43,061 bases of DNA from an uncultured Lachnospiraceae bacterium. GTDB lineage: Bacteria > Bacillota_A > Clostridia > Lachnospirales > Lachnospiraceae. The number at the start of each line of letters is the position of its first letter. Positions within the stretch are counted from its first letter, which is position 1. The notes under the pieces are model-generated. The model made no database searches, was not told the origin of the DNA, and saw only the letters and a program-made list of their open reading frames with translations. The DNA lies in the NCBI GenBank assembly GCA_947564305.1, contig CANOBT010000029.1, positions 1 to 43,061 on the forward strand. Direction: 5' to 3'. The position numbers were made by a program, and so were the translations under genes. Shown piece after piece: positions 7,520 to 16,633 of this stretch.

Positions 7520-9466
7520 CTAATAATGAATGACTACCGGCAAACCGACTTCTATCATAGAATAAAGCTCCTGTGCATTGTAGTAGGGCATGTTGATACA
7601 GCCGTGCGACCCATTCCAAAGATAGACATCTCCGCCGAATGCCGGCTGCCAGGTTGCGTCATGGAAGCCGATACCGCTGTATGTAACGCGCATCCAGAAA
7701 TCCACAGGTGTCCGATATTCCGGTTTTCCCGTTTCAGGAACGATATTTCCGACCAGAATCGTAGGAGATAACTTTTCCAGAATCGTGTAGACTCCGGCAG
7801 GAGTGCCCATGCCGGACGGCGTGCTCCCTGTTACAACATCACTTTCAAATACAACGGCGCCGTCCTTTAAATACCACATATGCTGGGTCGTCAAATCCAC
7901 TTCCAGAAAAGTATTGCCCCAGTCCTGGGGAGCATGGGAAGCTGCGGTCTGGCCGTAGGAAACAGCTCGGGTCAAAACCTCTCCGTTTCGAATGCTGTTT
8001 AATAAAGCCGCAAATTCCTCATCTTCATTAATGGACCATCCGTAGGTGCCCCCGGATACTTCTGTGGCTTTTCCGGCAGGCGTGGTCAATGGCCTGGTGG
8101 CTCCAAGGGTATCATACCGTGCATCAAATTCTAGAATCCAGTTCCGGACAGCATCTTCATTCAGAGTGACATTGAGATTATCATCCACGGTCAGCCAGGT
8201 AGAAATCAAGGTCTTATCCACTACTACAGGTGTGTCCATCTCATAGGTCACACTTGCTTTGCAATAATCATTCAGCTTTTTACAGACCTGTATCATTTCT
8301 TCTGATTCGGTGGTATATTTGGGCTTTTCATAAAAGCCTTCCTCTTGCAAATCCATTGTTTCTTCAAGAGCCAGAGTAAACTCCAGGACTTTTTCTTTTA
8401 GCTTTTCCGAATCTAAAGAGGTGCCGTAAATTTCCGGCTCGATGACAAATGCATTTCCGTCAAATTTGGGATAGGCAGATTGAGGCGGAATGGGCTCCTT
8501 CGTTACGGCATCCAGAGTGTCCACTTTTTTTGACAGGGCAGTTTCATCACAGGATATTCTGAAAACCACATCCTCTGACTTTTCTTTAAACCATTCCACC
8601 GGCCAGGCGAACGCATTTTGCTTATCTAATATATAGTCCAGCTTTAGATTGTCGTCCCAGGTCATGGAAATGTCTTTCCCGACAATCCGCTCGATTTTTT
8701 CGCCGCTTTCTACAATTTCTAATATGTAGTCATCGGCCTCTTTGGCGAAAAATGCACGTGCCTCTTCCACTGTCTGGCAGGAAAAATCCTGTTCATTAAT
8801 TATGGTGTGGAACAGGAAATGCTTCTGGAAGAAAAATGCGACTCCCAGGTATGTAAGCAGCAATACCGCGGCAGCACCGGCGGCGATGTATTGAACAAGT
8901 CTTTTCGCTGGCAGCTTTATTTTGTCATTAGAAGCATTGTCTGAATTTTCCTCTGTCTGCCCGAAGGATGCATCATTGTCAGTGGTATCTGTCTGTCCGG
9001 AGGATGTATCATTGTCAGTGGTATCTGTCTGTTCAGAGGATGCGTCGTTGGCGGTGGTATCTGTCTGTTCGGCGGATGGACCTTCAACAGTACTGTCTAT
9101 ATTCTGCGCAGCTATGATTCCCGCTGAATTATCAGATTGCTGCAAAGGTGTTGTATTAGCCGTTATATTTTCAGGCTGCTGTAAAGGTGTATTAGCTATT
9201 ATATTTTCAGATTGCTGCAGAAGCGTATCATATGCTGTATCTTTGGATACTTGCGAAGCAGTCTCCCCTGTTATGCTGTCAGTGGGATGCGAAGCAGCGG
9301 TGTCTGCCGCGTGTTCAGATGCTGTATCCGATGGCTCCACTGTAGCGCTTTCGGCTTGCCTGTCGATCATATGCTGCATGGTATCTCGAAATGTTCGAGG
9401 TCCTGAAGAAGCTTTTTTCGGTTGATGAACAGGCTGCTCCGTAGATGTATTCTCTGTTGTTTCCAT
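7520..9466 (-). CDS. L,D-transpeptidase (YkuD) with membrane anchor
   Basis: The start at 9466 is preferred over the ATG at 9541 because GGAGA precedes it and the best promoter would place the transcript start near 9506. The 648-residue product has a low-complexity Ser/Thr/Asp/Gln-rich cytoplasmic N-terminus (about 1-180), one membrane segment (LVQYIAAGAAAVLLLTYLG), a central region resembling peptidoglycan-binding domains of the PG_binding_4 type, and a C-terminal YkuD domain. The active-site motif is GSHGCINMP, with the catalytic Cys after HG, preceded by GIGFHDATW. Such enzymes make 3-3 cross-links in peptidoglycan or attach proteins to it, outside the membrane. The N-terminus carries in-frame tandem repeats. 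The gene is monocistronic and convergent with the metallopeptidase gene. Confidence 0.9.
   Translation of the reverse strand: METTENTSTEQPVHQPKKASSGPRTFRDTMQHMIDRQAESATVEPSDTASEHAADTAASHPTDSITGETASQVSKDTAYDTLLQQSENIIANTPLQQPENITANTTPLQQSDNSAGIIAAQNIDSTVEGPSAEQTDTTANDASSEQTDTTDNDTSSGQTDTTDNDASFGQTEENSDNASNDKIKLPAKRLVQYIAAGAAAVLLLTYLGVAFFFQKHFLFHTIINEQDFSCQTVEEARAFFAKEADDYILEIVESGEKIERIVGKDISMTWDDNLKLDYILDKQNAFAWPVEWFKEKSEDVVFRISCDETALSKKVDTLDAVTKEPIPPQSAYPKFDGNAFVIEPEIYGTSLDSEKLKEKVLEFTLALEETMDLQEEGFYEKPKYTTESEEMIQVCKKLNDYCKASVTYEMDTPVVVDKTLISTWLTVDDNLNVTLNEDAVRNWILEFDARYDTLGATRPLTTPAGKATEVSGGTYGWSINEDEEFAALLNSIRNGEVLTRAVSYGQTAASHAPQDWGNTFLEVDLTTQHMWYLKDGAVVFESDVVTGSTPSGMGTPAGVYTILEKLSPTILVGNIVPETGKPEYRTPVDFWMRVTYSGIGFHDATWQPAFGGDVYLWNGSHGCINMPYYNAQELYSMIEVGLPVVIHY
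8951..9074. repeat. 36-bp in-frame tandem repeat in L,D-transpeptidase gene
   Basis: Three units of 36 bases (8967-9002, 9003-9038, 9039-9074) plus a partial unit before them share ATTGTCAGTGGTATCTGTCT or a close variant. They encode repeats of roughly SEQTDTTDND. The length is a multiple of three, so copy-number change keeps the frame. Confidence 0.8.
9133..9230. repeat. Second in-frame repeat block in L,D-transpeptidase gene
   Basis: Units of 39 and 36 bases (9133-9171, 9172-9207) and a partial third share GCTGCAAAGGTG and TTATATTTTCAG blocks and encode LQQ(S/P)ENI(T/I)ANT-like repeats. It is separate in sequence from the 36-bp block next to it. Confidence 0.7.
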
Positions 9467-9512
9467 TGTACTATGTTCTCCTTGTTTATTTTTTGCAAAA
9501 AGTCCAGACACT

Positions 9513-9541
9513 ATTTTATAACAATTATAGAGAATTTTCAA
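9513..9541 (-). promoter_or_regulatory. L,D-transpeptidase promoter
   Basis: On the minus strand TTGAAA (9536-9541), 17 bases, and TAAAAT (9513-9518) form a good sigma-A promoter. It supports the start codon at 9466. Confidence 0.65.
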
Positions 9542-9560
9542 TTTGAATAGCGTAAATTAT

Positions 9561-9613
9561 TTGTAAAAGATAAAATATAATAGTATACTTTGAACAAACG
9601 GCTCATAAGCCGT
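9561..9613 (+). promoter_or_regulatory. sbcDC promoter with 5' hairpin
   Basis: TTGTAA (9561-9566), 17 bases, TATACT (9584-9589). A stem-loop ACGGCT-CATA-AGCCGT (9598-9613) would sit at the very 5' end of the transcript, where it could protect the message from decay. Confidence 0.6.
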
Positions 9614-9677
9614 ATTTTACAGGCATCAATTTAACACGATTTTCAGCAGATTTTTCAAACAAAGGAGAAGCATTTCT

Positions 9678-10817
9678 ATGAAATTCATGCATTTATCCGA
9701 TCTTCATATTGGAAAACGGGTTCATGAGTTTTCCATGTTGGAGGATCAAAAATATATACTGACTCAGATTTTGTCTTTGGTGGAGGACGAACATGTAGAT
9801 GGCGTACTGCTCGCAGGGGACCTCTATGATAAACCCATTCCGTCCACGGATGCAGTGCAGCTCTTAGATTCGTTTCTCACCCGGCTTGCCCGCCGGAATG
9901 TGCCTGTATTTGCGGTCAGCGGCAATCACGATTCGCCGGAACGGGTGGCCTTTGGAGCACGTCTTCTCAGCAGCCGCGGGGTGTATTTGTCTCCGGTATA
10001 TGATGGAAACGTGGAAAAGATTTCTATGACGGATGCTTATGGGGAAATCGCGCTCTATCTTCTTCCATTTGTAAAACCGGCTGTAGTGCGTCATGTCTTT
10101 GAGGAGGAAGAAATCAACAGCTATCAGGATGCAGTGCATGCAGCGGTGTCACATTTGGAAATCAACCCACAAGTGCGTAACGTGTTGGTGGCTCATCAGT
10201 TTGTGACAGGAGCAGCGCGATGTGAATCGGAAGAAATTTTAGTGGGTGGTTTGGACAATGTAGATTCTACGATATTTCAGGATTTCGACTATGTGGCGCT
10301 TGGGCATATCCACAGTCCGCAGCATGTGGGGAGAGAGACGATACGTTATTGCGGCACGCCTCTAAAATATTCTTTTTCAGAGGCAGAGCAGGAAAAGTCG
10401 GTGACTGTGGTGGAGCTAAGAGAGAAAGGGCAGGTAGAGATTCAAAAACTGCCTTTAAAGCCTTTGCGCGATATGCGCCGGATTCGGGGGAATTATCTGG
10501 AGGTAACGGCCCGCTCTTTTTATCAGGATACCAACACAGAGGATTATATCCAGGTAACATTGACGGATGAGGAGGATGTGCCGGACGGTCTGCAAAAGCT
10601 CCGGGTCATCTATCCGAATCTAATGCGCTTGGAATATGACAATAAGCGGACAAGAAATAACGAAAACGTAGAGGGAGCCGATGAGATAGAACAGAAGTCA
10701 GAGCTGGAATTATTCGGAGAATTCTATGAGCTGCAGAATAACCAGCCTATGAGTAAAAAGCAGGAGGCTTTTGTGAATGATTTGATAAGAACGATACAGG
10801 AAAGGCAGACAAGATGA
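9678..10817 (+). CDS. sbcD: SbcD/Mre11-type nuclease subunit
   Basis: The ATG follows AAAGGAG. The product is 379 residues. Calcineurin-like phosphoesterase motifs occur in order: DLHIGK (residue 8 onward), AGDLYD, SGNHDSPERV and ALGHIHSPQ, giving the Mn-binding His and Asp residues of Mre11-type nucleases. With SbcC it forms the SbcCD complex, an ATP-dependent exonuclease and hairpin endonuclease that processes DNA ends, palindromes and protein-blocked ends. The C-terminal capping region matches SbcD. The stop codon overlaps the sbcC start in ATGA, which predicts translational coupling. Confidence 0.96.
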   Translation: MKFMHLSDLHIGKRVHEFSMLEDQKYILTQILSLVEDEHVDGVLLAGDLYDKPIPSTDAVQLLDSFLTRLARRNVPVFAVSGNHDSPERVAFGARLLSSRGVYLSPVYDGNVEKISMTDAYGEIALYLLPFVKPAVVRHVFEEEEINSYQDAVHAAVSHLEINPQVRNVLVAHQFVTGAARCESEEILVGGLDNVDSTIFQDFDYVALGHIHSPQHVGRETIRYCGTPLKYSFSEAEQEKSVTVVELREKGQVEIQKLPLKPLRDMRRIRGNYLEVTARSFYQDTNTEDYIQVTLTDEEDVPDGLQKLRVIYPNLMRLEYDNKRTRNNENVEGADEIEQKSELELFGEFYELQNNQPMSKKQEAFVNDLIRTIQERQTR

Positions 10818-13800
10818 GACCAGAAAAACTGACCATAAGCGCCTTCGGTCCATATGCGGGAAAGACGGAGATTGATTTTACGAGATTAGGAGACAAAGGG
10901 CTGTTTTTGATTACCGGTGATACGGGCGCCGGAAAAACGACGATTTTTGATGCCATTACTTTTGCTTTATATGGAGAGGCAAGCGGAAATGTAAGGGAAG
11001 CAGGGATGTTCCGCAGTAAGTATGCAAAGGAGGATGTGCCCACTTTCGTGGAATTGGAATTTCTCTATCAGGGGAAGAAATATCAGATTAGGAGAAATCC
11101 GGAATACCTTCGTCCAAAAGGCAGAGGAACCGGGTACACTATACAGAAAGCAGATGCAGAGCTTCTTTTTTCTGATGGGAGACAGCCTGTCACCAGGATG
11201 CGGGAGGTCACTCGTGCGGTGGAAGAATTGATTGGTTTGGATTATCAGCAGTTTACACAGATTGCTATGATTGCTCAAGGAGATTTTCAGAGGCTTTTGC
11301 TGTCAGGAACCCAGGAGCGGGGGGAGATTTTCCGACAGATTTTCCATACAGGGTTGTATCAGGAGGTACAGAACCGATTAAGAGATGCCGCGAAAGAGCA
11401 CTGGAGAGAATATGATGAAATCCGTAAAAGTATCAGTCAGCATATGGACGGGGTAGCGTGTGAGGAAAACCCAGAGATTAGTCTGGAGTTGGAAAATCTG
11501 CGAAGGGTAAAATTTGAGGGAAAGGTCGAAAGAGGACTGGAGCTTTTACAGGAATTGTTACAGCAGGACACATTAACATTGGAGCAGTTGGATGAGAAGC
11601 TTCTCGGTCTGGATGAGAAAATTCAGCAGGAGAACAAACTTCTGGGAAAAATAGAGCAGAATAAGCAGATAGCAAAGCACTTGGAAGAAAAGAGGGAAGC
11701 AGTCGCAGAAAAAGAGGTGGTCCTGAAAAAAGCGGGTGAAATCCGTGAAAACACTCTACAGTCTGCAGAGCAGGAGGAAGAGCTTTTACGTTTGCTGCGG
11801 CAGGAAGAGGAAAAACTTGAGGAGTATCATACCTTTGAAACACTGCAGAAGCAGATGAAAAAACAGGAGGACCAGATTTCAAAGGAGCAGCAGAATCAGG
11901 CGTTGGCAGTGTCAAAACAATCATCCGTTCAACAGGAAATCGGAGAAAAAAAGAAAGAGCAGGAAAGCCTGAAAACTGTAGGAGAAGAGCGGGAGCGCCT
12001 GCTGCACAGGCAGGACGGATTGGAGAGCCGAAGGGCAGAACTGCGCCGGCTGCTTGATACACATGCAGAGCAGGAAAGGCAGCAGAATCAGAGCAAGGCG
12101 GAGCAAAAGGAGCTTGCGCAGCAGGTTCTTGAACTAGAAGAGAAGACGAAAAAAACGAAAGAACAGGCGGATTCTTTGCAGGACCGCGATGTGGTGCTGC
12201 TACAGTTATCCGAAAATCGAGAAAAGCTGGAAAGGCAGAAGGATGAGTTTTGGCAGAATTGGAAGAACTTAAAAGAGACGTGGGGACAGCAGGAGGAGGA
12301 ACAAAAGAAGTTTGATGAACTGTCACTGCAAGAGAAAGAGTGGAAGGAAGAGCTTACGAAGCTTCAAGAGGAATGGAAAACCCTTCAAACTGCGGAGCAT
12401 GAGGAATTAGAACTGAAACACCGGGTACAGGAGCAGAGCCGGATTCAGGAAGCATTTTCAGAGCATGAAAAACGGCTCAAAGGATACTGGAAAAAGAAGA
12501 AAAAGCATCAGGAAAGCTACGAAGCGGAATCGAAATTGTGGGAGCAGATACGACAGGAATACTATACTTTAGAGAAGCGTTTTTTTGACGCCCAAGCCGG
12601 TCTTTTGGCAAGACATCTGAAGGAAGGGGAGAAGTGCCCCGTATGTGGTTCCCTGCATCATCCGTCTCCTGCCGCACTGACGAAGGAAGTGCCGGAAAAA
12701 GCGGCTCTGGATGAAAAACGGAAGCAGTTGTCCAAGGCAGAAGCAAAGGTACAAAAGCTTTCCGGCGAAATCGCTCATCTCCTGGAACAGATTGAGGAAG
12801 AAGAGCAAGAAGTTGAAAAAATCAGAGAAAGTATAGAGAATTGGAAGCATCAGGAAAAAGAAAATCAGAGTGATGAATCTGAGCAGGAAACGGTGTCGGA
12901 CGAGCATATCACTCCTGCTATGTTGGTAAGACTTGGAAAGGATCTGCAAAATTATTTGGAAGAATTACAGCTCATGCAGAATAAGGTCCAGGCGAAGAGA
13001 GAACGGTATCATGCCTGCGGATGTGAGTCGGAAAAATTACAGAGCTGCCTCTCGGAACTGGATGCCAAGATGAAAGAGGGTCAGGGAAGAGTGCGTGCCC
13101 TGTCAGGCAGGAACGAGGTGCTAAAACAGCAGCTATCTATCAAATTGGATGCATTTAAAAAAATCTGTGAACAGATGGACGGATCAGGTGAGAATGTATT
13201 TCCTGCTCCATTAAAAAAAGAGGAAGCGTCTGTTGCATGGATTCTTTCTTGGTTAAAAACTCGTATCAGAGAAATTACATCACAGGAGCAGCAGGTGAGA
13301 GAGGAGATGCTTGTTCGTACTCGTCTCTTAGAACAATTAAAAGAATTGGAATCGAGACTGGCAAAATCAAAGGAGGCGATGCAGAGCCAGAACAACCGTC
13401 TGGAAATTTTAGATTTACGCCAATCAGAGAATCGTGAGCAGATTGTAGAATATCTGCTTATTACAGACATGCCGTGGAAAGATTCTTACCGAAATGCGGA
13501 AAGTCTGGAAGAACAAGATTTGCTGCGGGCAGCATCAGATGCAGGGCAGATGTTGGAGGACGAATTACGGTCTTTGGAAACAGAAAACCAGGAAAACCTG
13601 CGTAGAGTGAACCGGAAAAAGTGTCTGGAAAAAGAGATTCCTGTATTGGAGGAGCAGATGCATTTGCAAGAAGAGGCGATTACGCAGGCAAAGATGCTTC
13701 TGGCTCGTTTGGATACGGAGCAAAAACTTCTGGAAGAGCAAAAGTGTGAATTGTTGGAAACATTGGGAGATCAGACAAAGGATGAGATAGTGAATCAAAT

Positions 13801-14665
13801 CCTGGAGTATCGAAAGCGTCTGGAAGATTTGCGTCAAAGAAGAGAAGAAGCAGAGCAAATGTTTCGGAAAAGTCAGGAAGAGGTTACTGCATTGCAGGCG
13901 GCGATTCAGGCATTAGAGGGACAGCTGCAGAAAGGGGAGTCGCTAAAGGAAGAAGAAATTTCCGGAAGAAAAGAGAAATGGGTAGAGGAAAAGAGCATGC
14001 TTTCCCATAAAAGGACGGAGTGCTATGCATCCAGTAAAAAGAATCGTGATATTTATGAATCTGTACGCGGACGCCAGGAAGAGATGGTGGTTGTGGAGCA
14101 GGAATATGTGTGGATGAAGGCACTGTCAGATACGGCCAATGGCATGCTGAACGGAAAGCGGAAGATTGAACTGGAAACCTATATCCAGATGACATATTTT
14201 GACAGAATCCTGCGCAGGGCGAATCTCCGCCTGATGACGATGAGCAGCGGACAGTATGAACTAAAACGGCAGGAAGAAGGAGACAACAAGAGGGAAAAGG
14301 CTGGATTGGAGCTGAATGTCATTGACCACTATAATGGCACGGAACGAAGTGTGAAAACACTTTCCGGCGGGGAATCTTTTCAGGCATCCTTATCTCTTGC
14401 ATTGGGATTGTCTGATGAAATCCAGTCCTGTGCAGGAGGGATTCGTCTGGATGCCATGTTTGTGGATGAAGGATTTGGCTCACTGGATGAAGAGTCTTTG
14501 AATCAGGCGGTCAAGGCGCTGACGGGACTGACGGAAGGTAACCGTATGGTGGGAATTATTTCCCATGTGGCCGAGCTGAAAGAGAGAATTGAACGGAAAA
14601 TCGTGGTGACGAAGAACCGGAGCAGGGATGGAATTGGCAGCTCCGTAGAGGTGGCAGGGGGCTGA
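10814..14665 (+). CDS. sbcC: SbcC/Rad50-type SMC ATPase
   Basis: The product has 1283 residues, longer than E. coli SbcC (about 1050). The N-terminal ATPase half has Walker A GDTGAGKTTIFDAITFALYG near residue 36. Two long Glu/Gln/Lys-rich coiled coils flank a zinc hook CPVCGS at about residue 607, where two molecules join. The C-terminal half has the ABC signature LSGGESFQASLSLALGL and Walker B MFVDEGFGSLD. ATP binding opens and closes access of DNA to SbcD. The gene overlaps sbcD by four bases. Its stop is only 8 bases from the stop of the convergent ABC-F gene, leaving no room for a separate terminator. Confidence 0.96.
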   Translation: MRPEKLTISAFGPYAGKTEIDFTRLGDKGLFLITGDTGAGKTTIFDAITFALYGEASGNVREAGMFRSKYAKEDVPTFVELEFLYQGKKYQIRRNPEYLRPKGRGTGYTIQKADAELLFSDGRQPVTRMREVTRAVEELIGLDYQQFTQIAMIAQGDFQRLLLSGTQERGEIFRQIFHTGLYQEVQNRLRDAAKEHWREYDEIRKSISQHMDGVACEENPEISLELENLRRVKFEGKVERGLELLQELLQQDTLTLEQLDEKLLGLDEKIQQENKLLGKIEQNKQIAKHLEEKREAVAEKEVVLKKAGEIRENTLQSAEQEEELLRLLRQEEEKLEEYHTFETLQKQMKKQEDQISKEQQNQALAVSKQSSVQQEIGEKKKEQESLKTVGEERERLLHRQDGLESRRAELRRLLDTHAEQERQQNQSKAEQKELAQQVLELEEKTKKTKEQADSLQDRDVVLLQLSENREKLERQKDEFWQNWKNLKETWGQQEEEQKKFDELSLQEKEWKEELTKLQEEWKTLQTAEHEELELKHRVQEQSRIQEAFSEHEKRLKGYWKKKKKHQESYEAESKLWEQIRQEYYTLEKRFFDAQAGLLARHLKEGEKCPVCGSLHHPSPAALTKEVPEKAALDEKRKQLSKAEAKVQKLSGEIAHLLEQIEEEEQEVEKIRESIENWKHQEKENQSDESEQETVSDEHITPAMLVRLGKDLQNYLEELQLMQNKVQAKRERYHACGCESEKLQSCLSELDAKMKEGQGRVRALSGRNEVLKQQLSIKLDAFKKICEQMDGSGENVFPAPLKKEEASVAWILSWLKTRIREITSQEQQVREEMLVRTRLLEQLKELESRLAKSKEAMQSQNNRLEILDLRQSENREQIVEYLLITDMPWKDSYRNAESLEEQDLLRAASDAGQMLEDELRSLETENQENLRRVNRKKCLEKEIPVLEEQMHLQEEAITQAKMLLARLDTEQKLLEEQKCELLETLGDQTKDEIVNQILEYRKRLEDLRQRREEAEQMFRKSQEEVTALQAAIQALEGQLQKGESLKEEEISGRKEKWVEEKSMLSHKRTECYASSKKNRDIYESVRGRQEEMVVVEQEYVWMKALSDTANGMLNGKRKIELETYIQMTYFDRILRRANLRLMTMSSGQYELKRQEEGDNKREKAGLELNVIDHYNGTERSVKTLSGGESFQASLSLALGLSDEIQSCAGGIRLDAMFVDEGFGSLDEESLNQAVKALTGLTEGNRMVGIISHVAELKERIERKIVVTKNRSRDGIGSSVEVAGG

Positions 14666-14673
14666 GGGCAGGT

Positions 14674-16212
14674 TTACTGCTCCTCAAGCCCTTTTTCTGT
14701 CAGCTTGTAGACCTTATCGCATACCTCTTCTATATATTTCCGGTCATGGGAAATGCTGATAATGGCTCCTGGAAATTCTTTCAGCATCTGCCGGATTACC
14801 GGACCGGACAGCGGCGAAAAATTGCGGGTCGGCTCGTCTAAGATTAAAACATTTGCACCGGACAAGCTCATTTTCAACAAGAATATTTTGGCTTTCTGTC
14901 CGCCGGATAACTCTTTGACCGTGTGCTCCATTTCATCGGCAGTATACTTTAATGCGCCCAGATAGGTACGGATTCTTGTCCGTTCTTCCTTGTCCCCGGA
15001 CTGCGTCAGAAAATCTACCGGCGTCATGGAGAAGTCCAGCAGCTCTTCGTAATTCTGCGGCATATATTCTGCAAGGATATCTGTTCTGCCAAGAAGCTCT
15101 TCTGCAATTTTACGAAGCAGGGTCGTTTTTCCGGTGCCATTCGTTCCCACGATACAGATTTTTTCAGAGCCGCGAACCCTAAGACAGATATTTTCTGCAA
15201 GTATCCGTTCTTGATTGGGAGTATAGAGTTTTTCCAAGGAATAGTCGATCACTGTTTTTCCTGACGGAATCTTTGATTTCTCATTGCCGATTTTAAAGAA
15301 GATTGCAGTCTCTTCCTCCGGCATTTCCGTCATATGTTCCTCTTCACGGGCAAAACGCCGCCCCATAGACTTTACTGCATGCATCTTTTTCTTCAATAAC
15401 CGTCCTTTGCCGGGATTCTGCCTTGAGACAGCCCCTTGCGCATGTTCCACGCTTTGATAGATTCTCTGATATTTTTCATCACGGATTCTTTTTTCACGCC
15501 GGTCATTTTCCGCCATGCGTTCCTGTTTTTCGAATTGGATGGAACGTTCCTGCTTATATTGCAGGTAAGGAACATGGACTACTGTATACCGGCACTGTGT
15601 TTTTCGTTTGATCTGCTCTATATGAATCACGGCATTGGCCGTATGTTCAATCAATGTCTCGTCGTGTGAAATAAAAAGCACGATACGATTCCAGCCGAGA
15701 ATGAATTTTTCCAGCCATTCCAGAGTTTCCAGATCAATATCATTTGAGGGCTCGTCCAGTAAAAGAACATCTGGTTTTGATAACAATATCCGCAGCATCT
15801 GTGCTTTTACCTTCTCACCGCCGGACAGAGTCCCCATGTGCTGTTCCAGATAGAAAAAGTCAACAGGAAGGCAAAATTCCTTTGCCATCCGGTTCAGTTC
15901 TCCCGGTGTCTGTTCCAAAAACATAGACTCTTCCAGAAAATATTCATAAATGCTTTTGCTGCAATCCTGGAGCGGCAGTTCCTGCGGCAGATATCCAAGC
16001 TTCAGCCCTTGGGTGATGCGCTCGCCTTTTGCTTCACAATAATCGAAGATTATATCAGGACAAAAAATCCATTGAAGCAGGGTGGATTTGCCGTTCCCTT
16101 CTTCCCCGATGATGACGGCTTTATCCCCGTCGTTCAGTACACAGTTGAAATTTTTTAGGATGACTCTTAAATCCTTTTTGTGTATTATATTCAAATTTTT
16201 TATCTGTAACAT
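14674..16212 (-). CDS. ABC-F family ATPase, probable ribosome-acting protein
   Basis: The ATG follows AAGGAGG. The product is 512 residues with two ABC domains and no membrane segments. ABC1 has GEEGNGKSTLLQ, LSGGEKVKAQML and VLLLDEPSNDIDLE. ABC2 has GTNGTGKTTLLRK, LSGGQKAKIFLL and VLILDEPTRNFS. Between them is a basic helical linker (about 190-300) with runs such as RREKRIRDEKYQRIYQ, which in ABC-F proteins enters the ribosomal E site toward the peptidyl transferase centre. Members either tune translation or remove antibiotics of the lincosamide, pleuromutilin and streptogramin A groups. The long leader with a terminator and short ORF points to the antibiotic-resistance type, but the substrate cannot be read from sequence. 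It is divergent from the NRPS operon, so self-protection is possible but unproven. Confidence 0.85.
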   Translation of the reverse strand: MLQIKNLNIIHKKDLRVILKNFNCVLNDGDKAVIIGEEGNGKSTLLQWIFCPDIIFDYCEAKGERITQGLKLGYLPQELPLQDCSKSIYEYFLEESMFLEQTPGELNRMAKEFCLPVDFFYLEQHMGTLSGGEKVKAQMLRILLSKPDVLLLDEPSNDIDLETLEWLEKFILGWNRIVLFISHDETLIEHTANAVIHIEQIKRKTQCRYTVVHVPYLQYKQERSIQFEKQERMAENDRREKRIRDEKYQRIYQSVEHAQGAVSRQNPGKGRLLKKKMHAVKSMGRRFAREEEHMTEMPEEETAIFFKIGNEKSKIPSGKTVIDYSLEKLYTPNQERILAENICLRVRGSEKICIVGTNGTGKTTLLRKIAEELLGRTDILAEYMPQNYEELLDFSMTPVDFLTQSGDKEERTRIRTYLGALKYTADEMEHTVKELSGGQKAKIFLLKMSLSGANVLILDEPTRNFSPLSGPVIRQMLKEFPGAIISISHDRKYIEEVCDKVYKLTEKGLEEQ

Positions 16213-16278
16213 ACAAGCCTCCTTCTATGAAACCAAACTGCGCAGCCGATTTGTACCGAAAGATATCTCATGATTCGT

Positions 16279-16294
16279 GCCCCTTTGGGGCATG
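16279..16294 (-). other. Short GC hairpin upstream of ABC-F ribosome site
   Basis: A TGCCCC/GGGGCA stem with a 3-base loop lies between the leader terminator and the ABC-F Shine-Dalgarno sequence. It could affect ribosome access or be a leftover of the leader fold; no further support. Confidence 0.35.
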
Positions 16295-16295
16295 C

Positions 16296-16332
16296 AAAAA
16301 GAAAAAGCCCGTTTTCGTATCCGAAAACAGAC
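16296..16332 (-). terminator. Leader attenuator terminator before ABC-F gene
   Basis: On the minus strand a stem CTGTTTTCG / CGAAAACGG with a GATA loop is followed by CTTTTTCTTTTT. It is a factor-independent terminator placed between the promoter and the coding sequence. A second copy of CTGTTTTC upstream (within 16359-16368) could pair with the same GAAAACGG arm, giving a mutually exclusive antiterminator. Confidence 0.75.
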
Positions 16333-16501
16333 CCACGCAAAGAAAACCTGTATATATACTGAAAACAGATATACAAAGAGGTTAAATGAGAGTGGGATAA
16401 TCTAATTCGGCATACGCAGACAACCTGTATGATATGTCCGGAAACATATAAACAGGAATGTTATTCGTTCGTTGCGTTGTCCAAATCAAATTATCTATTA
16501 A

Positions 16502-16522
16502 TCATTTCCTCACCCTGCACAT
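16502..16522 (-). CDS. Candidate leader peptide MCRVRK for ABC-F attenuation
   Basis: A seven-codon ORF (Met-Cys-Arg-Val-Arg-Lys-stop) lies about 20 bases after the predicted transcript start, with GAAAGGG spaced six bases before its ATG. Its stop overlaps a second tiny ORF (MINR) in ATGA. Leader peptides of this size control many ABC-F and erm genes: drug-stalled ribosomes on the leader favour the antiterminator. Basis is position and ribosome site only; nothing shows translation directly. Confidence 0.45.
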   Translation of the reverse strand: MCRVRK

Positions 16523-16549
16523 CTGTGCCCTTTCTTTATATTCCGTGTC

Positions 16550-16578
16550 ATTATACACAGAAAAAGGGAGGAATGCAA
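16550..16578 (-). promoter_or_regulatory. ABC-F promoter
   Basis: On the minus strand TTGCAT (16573-16578), a 17-base spacer, and a perfect TATAAT (16550-16555) preceded by TGTG. The transcript would carry a leader of about 330 bases before the start codon at 16212. That leader holds the hairpins, short ORF and terminator that account for most of the long gap between ABC-F and the phosphatase gene. Confidence 0.8.
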
Positions 16579-16633
16579 GCCTTTTTTTACTATTACATCT
16601 TGTGCCGTTTTACGGCATCTTGTGCATAAAAAG

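Noticed and set aside
8951..9230. Possible CRISPR array
   Set aside because: The 36- and 39-bp units are contiguous, without spacers, and are coding tandem repeats.
8922..9425. 167-codon plus-strand frame opposite the L,D-transpeptidase N-terminus
   Set aside because: It is the reverse reading of the tandem repeats, with Cys/Val/Ser-rich low complexity and no ribosome site.
11478..12326. 282-codon minus-strand open frame inside sbcC
   Set aside because: It is antisense to the coiled-coil coding region and has biased Pro/Ser/Phe composition, no family resemblance and no ribosome site.
16429..16629. 66-codon plus-strand frame in the ABC-F leader
   Set aside because: It lies opposite the attenuator leader, lacks a ribosome site and has no family resemblance.
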